DNA from: Streptomyces sp. Ru62
GTDB taxonomy: Bacteria > Actinomycetota > Actinomycetes > Streptomycetales > Streptomycetaceae
Reading direction: 5' to 3'
Length of the DNA: 39,232 nt
NCBI RefSeq assembly: GCF_002920615.1
Contig: NZ_PQSU01000057.1
Location: 1-39,232, forward strand
In this document: piece after piece, positions 36,664 to 39,232 of the stretch
How positions within the stretch are numbered: the stretch's first letter is position 1
Layout: each line of letters starts with the position of its first letter
Translations under genes and position numbers: made by a program
The notes under the pieces: model-generated
Seen by the model: the letters and a program-made list of their open reading frames with translations, nothing else
What the model was told of the DNA's origin: nothing
Database searches by the model: none

Positions 36664-39232
36664 TCAGGACGCGGCGGCGGACCGCACCGCCGTGAGCCAT
36701 GACTCGACCGCCTCGGCGGTGGCCTCCGCGCGGTCCTCCAGCATCGTGAAGTGCGTGCCGGGCACGTCGGCCGGCTCGTGCTCCGTGGGCCAGCTCGCCC
36801 GCCAGTCGTCCGCGCCGGTGGCGAAGGACTCCGTGGGCCGTACGAACAGCACGGGTGCCGTGAGGGCGCCGGGCAGGCAATGCTGGATCAGGTCGCTGTA
36901 GCGGCTCATGGCGGCGAGGCGGGCGGTCCCGAAGCCCCCGAGGGACGACTCCCGGTCCAGCATGCCGTCGAACATCTGCCGCCACAGGTCGTCCTTGCCG
37001 TCACCCCCGGGCAGATAGGTGTCCAGCAGCACCACGCCGGCGGCCGGCTGTCCGGCCTTCTCCATGATCTCGGCCGCCGCGTGGGCGAACTGGCCGCCGG
37101 AGGAGTAGCCGACGAGCACGTACGGCCGCCCGTCCGCGCAGGCCCGGCGGATGCCCTCGACGACCACCTCCACCACCGCGTCAACGGAACGCGGCAGCGC
37201 CTCTCCGGGGCCGAAGCCGGGCACCGCGGGCACCACGACGTCACGGCGGCCGTCGAAGTACCGGGCGAAGCGGGCGTACTGGTGGGCGCCGCCGAGCGCC
37301 ATCGGTGACGGCAGGCAGACGAGCCGCGGGGCGGCGTCGCCGGTGGCCAGCCGCACCGGGTCGGCGACGGCACCGAGTTCGGCCAGGGAGGAGAAGCCGG
37401 GGAGGATGTCGGCCACGGTGCGCAGCAGGTCGATAGCCCGGTCCATCCGCCCGTCGGCCGCGGCGCGCCGTACCAGCCCGCTGACCGATTCGAGGTCACC
37501 GGCGCCGACCGGGCCGGGAGCGCCGCCCGCCAGGTGCCCGCGCAGCGCGGCGGCGAGGGCGGCCGGGGTGCGGTGGTCGAAGACGGCACCGGCCGGGAGG
37601 GTGCTGCCCAGGGCGGCGCCGAGGGCCGCGCGGAGTTCGGCCGCGGAGACGGAGTCCATGCCGATCTCCAGGAAGACGGCGTCGGGCTCGACGGCCTCCG
37701 GTCCCGGATGCCCGAGGATCGCCGCGGTCCGGGCCCGGATCACCTCGGTCAGCAGCGCCTCCTGCTCGGCCGGCGGGGCCCCGGCGAGCCGCTGCCCGAG
37801 CGGCTCGGCGTCCCTGGAGGCGACGGCCGGCGCGGGCTCGGCCGCCGGGAGGGCGGTGAGGGCCACGTCCGCGTTCAGCCAGTACCGCTCGTGCCGGAAC
37901 GCGTAGGTGGGCAGGTCGGCGCGGGCCGTACCGGGGAAGAGAGCCGCCCAGTCGGGGGCGAGGCCGTCGGTGTACAGCCGGGCGAGCCCCGACATGAGGG
38001 CCACGGGCTCGCTGCCGTGGCGCCGGCCGAGGGCGACGAGGACGGCGCCGTCGGCGTCCGCGCACTCGCGGACGAGGCCGGTCAGCACGGCGTCCGGGCC
38101 GACTTCCACGAAGCGGCCGACGCCCGAGGCGGTGAGGGTCGCGACGGCGTCGGCGAACCGGACCGTCTCCCGCGCGTGCCGCACCCAGTGACCGGGGTCG
38201 CACACCTGCGCGCCGTCGGCGGGGCCGCCGGTGAGCGTGGACACCAGCGGGATGCGGGGCTGACGGAACGTCAGCTCTTCGGCCACCGTACGGAACTCGT
38301 CGAGCATGCCGTCCATCAGGGGCGAGTGGAAGGCGTGCGAGACGGCGAGCCGCTTGGTCTTCGCGAAGCCCTCGGCGGCGGCGAGCACCGCCGCCTCCTG
38401 CCCCGAAAGCACCACGGAGGACGGTCCGTTGACCGCGGCCAGCCCGACGCGGTCGTCCAGCAGCGGCCGTACCTGCTCCTCCGTGGCCTGTACGGCGACC
38501 ATCGCGCCGCCCTCCGGCAGCGCCTGCATGAGCCGGCCGCGGGCGGCGACCAGGGCACAGGCGTCGTCCAGGTCGAGGACGCCGGCCACATGGGCGGCGG
38601 CGATCTCGCCGACGGAGTGCCCGGCCAGGACGTCGGGCCGCACACCGAAGGACTCCAGCAGCCGGAACAGGGCCACCTCGTAGGCGAACAGCGCCGTCTG
38701 CGCGTACCGCGTGCGGTGGACGGCGTCGGCGTCGTCACCGGCCAGCACCCCGGCGAGGTCCAGCCCGAGCCGGGCGTCGATCGCGTCGAAGGCGTCGGCG
38801 AACACCGGGTAGCGGGCGCGCAGTTCGAGGCCCATGCCGAGACGTTGGGCGCCCTGGCCGGTGAACAGGAACGCCGTACGGGTGCCGGTCCGCGCCCTGC
38901 CGGTGGCGGCCGTGGCTGCGGGGGTGCCGTCGGCGAGGGCGCGCAGTCCGGCCAGGAGCTGGTCCCGGTCGGTGCCGGTGACGGCCGCGCGGTGGTCGAA
39001 GGCGGTGCGCCGGGTGCCGAGGGCCCTGGCGACGGACGCCGGGTGCAGCCCGGGCCGCTCCGCCAGGAAGGCGTGCAGGCGCTCGGCCTGCGCGGGCAGG
39101 GCCGCTGCCGAGCGGGCGGACAGGGGCCATACGACCGCCGGGGCGTCCGGTTCGGCGTCCGCCGGGTCCTGCGCGGGCGCCTCCTCGATGATGGCGTGGG
39201 CGTTGGTGCCGCTGATACCGAAGGAGGACACA
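36664..39232 (-). CDS. Terminal type I PKS protein, partial (...KS-AT-ACP-TE)
   Basis: The last assembly-line protein; its 5' part runs off the right edge and the window begins inside the C-terminal end of a KS (SSFGISGTNAH). Numbering from 39231: AT about 118-440 (Ser206 in GHSVG, HAFH 299-302, malonyl type). No DH, ER or KR follows before an ACP (Ser527 in GMDSV, not the usual GxDSL). The C-terminal thioesterase has Ser710 in GYSSGG, Asp737 in LLDTY and His827 in GTHFTML. The TE should release the chain by attack of the starter amine to form the macrolactam. Lack of a KR means the last condensation stays as a beta-keto amide unless altered later. Stop at 36664-36666. Confidence 0.95.
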   Translation of the reverse strand, partial: VSSFGISGTNAHAIIEEAPAQDPADAEPDAPAVVWPLSARSAAALPAQAERLHAFLAERPGLHPASVARALGTRRTAFDHRAAVTGTDRDQLLAGLRALADGTPAATAATGRARTGTRTAFLFTGQGAQRLGMGLELRARYPVFADAFDAIDARLGLDLAGVLAGDDADAVHRTRYAQTALFAYEVALFRLLESFGVRPDVLAGHSVGEIAAAHVAGVLDLDDACALVAARGRLMQALPEGGAMVAVQATEEQVRPLLDDRVGLAAVNGPSSVVLSGQEAAVLAAAEGFAKTKRLAVSHAFHSPLMDGMLDEFRTVAEELTFRQPRIPLVSTLTGGPADGAQVCDPGHWVRHARETVRFADAVATLTASGVGRFVEVGPDAVLTGLVRECADADGAVLVALGRRHGSEPVALMSGLARLYTDGLAPDWAALFPGTARADLPTYAFRHERYWLNADVALTALPAAEPAPAVASRDAEPLGQRLAGAPPAEQEALLTEVIRARTAAILGHPGPEAVEPDAVFLEIGMDSVSAAELRAALGAALGSTLPAGAVFDHRTPAALAAALRGHLAGGAPGPVGAGDLESVSGLVRRAAADGRMDRAIDLLRTVADILPGFSSLAELGAVADPVRLATGDAAPRLVCLPSPMALGGAHQYARFARYFDGRRDVVVPAVPGFGPGEALPRSVDAVVEVVVEGIRRACADGRPYVLVGYSSGGQFAHAAAEIMEKAGQPAAGVVLLDTYLPGGDGKDDLWRQMFDGMLDRESSLGGFGTARLAAMSRYSDLIQHCLPGALTAPVLFVRPTESFATGADDWRASWPTEHEPADVPGTHFTMLEDRAEATAEAVESWLTAVRSAAAS

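Overview
The window is GC-rich, codon-biased actinomycete DNA, almost certainly from Streptomyces or a close relative. It lies entirely inside one biosynthetic gene cluster and is cut by it at both ends. The gene set is that of a type I modular polyketide macrolactam whose chain is primed by a beta-amino acid. It matches the starter logic known from vicenistatin (VinH to VinO). No sugar genes are visible here, so identity with vicenistatin is not claimed.

Layout, left to right. (1) 1-17041, minus strand: two large PKS genes. The first to act (6047-17041) has a loading ACP and two KS-AT-DH-KR-ACP modules. The next (cut at base 1) has a third KS-AT-DH-KR-ACP module and the start of a fourth. 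(2) 17124-25440, minus strand: the starter cassette, in transcription order alpha/beta-hydrolase aminopeptidase, dipeptidyl acyltransferase, free-standing ACP, two adenylating enzymes, PLP decarboxylase, and glutamate mutase small and large subunits. Several of these genes overlap by 1 to 4 bases. (3) 25441-26193: a divergent control region that has been invaded by a 173-bp MITE-like element. (4) 26194-28938, plus strand: two paralogous P450s and a 3Fe-4S ferredoxin, ending in a very long terminator hairpin. (5) 29022-30637, minus strand: type II thioesterase and an SDR. (6) 30748-36054, minus strand: NarL-type response regulator, sensor kinase and a MacB/FtsX-type ABC exporter pair. (7) 36343-36597, plus strand: a small stand-alone PqqD-like protein. 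(8) 36664 to the right edge, minus strand: the last PKS protein, ending KS-AT-ACP-TE with no reductive domains.

Inferred pathway. Glutamate mutase makes 3-methylaspartate, one adenylating enzyme loads it on the small ACP, and the decarboxylase converts it to 3-aminoisobutyryl-ACP. The second adenylating enzyme caps the amine with an amino acid (alanine in vicenistatin). The acyltransferase moves the dipeptidyl unit to the PKS loading ACP, and the aminopeptidase later uncaps the amine so the terminal TE can close the lactam. Modules 1 to 3 would add malonyl, malonyl and methylmalonyl units, each dehydrated to an alkene; the last module leaves a beta-keto group. The P450s, ferredoxin and SDR would tailor the ring.

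The most striking signal is regulatory. Four promoters (starter cassette, P450 operon, TE/SDR operon, first PKS) share a tandem TAGGGG operator with an exactly conserved 22-nt spacing to a TAnnnT-like -10 box. This defines a cluster-internal regulon whose regulator is not obvious in the window. The MITE-like element has inserted at the CTAG inside one of these operators, and its target duplication has restored the site.
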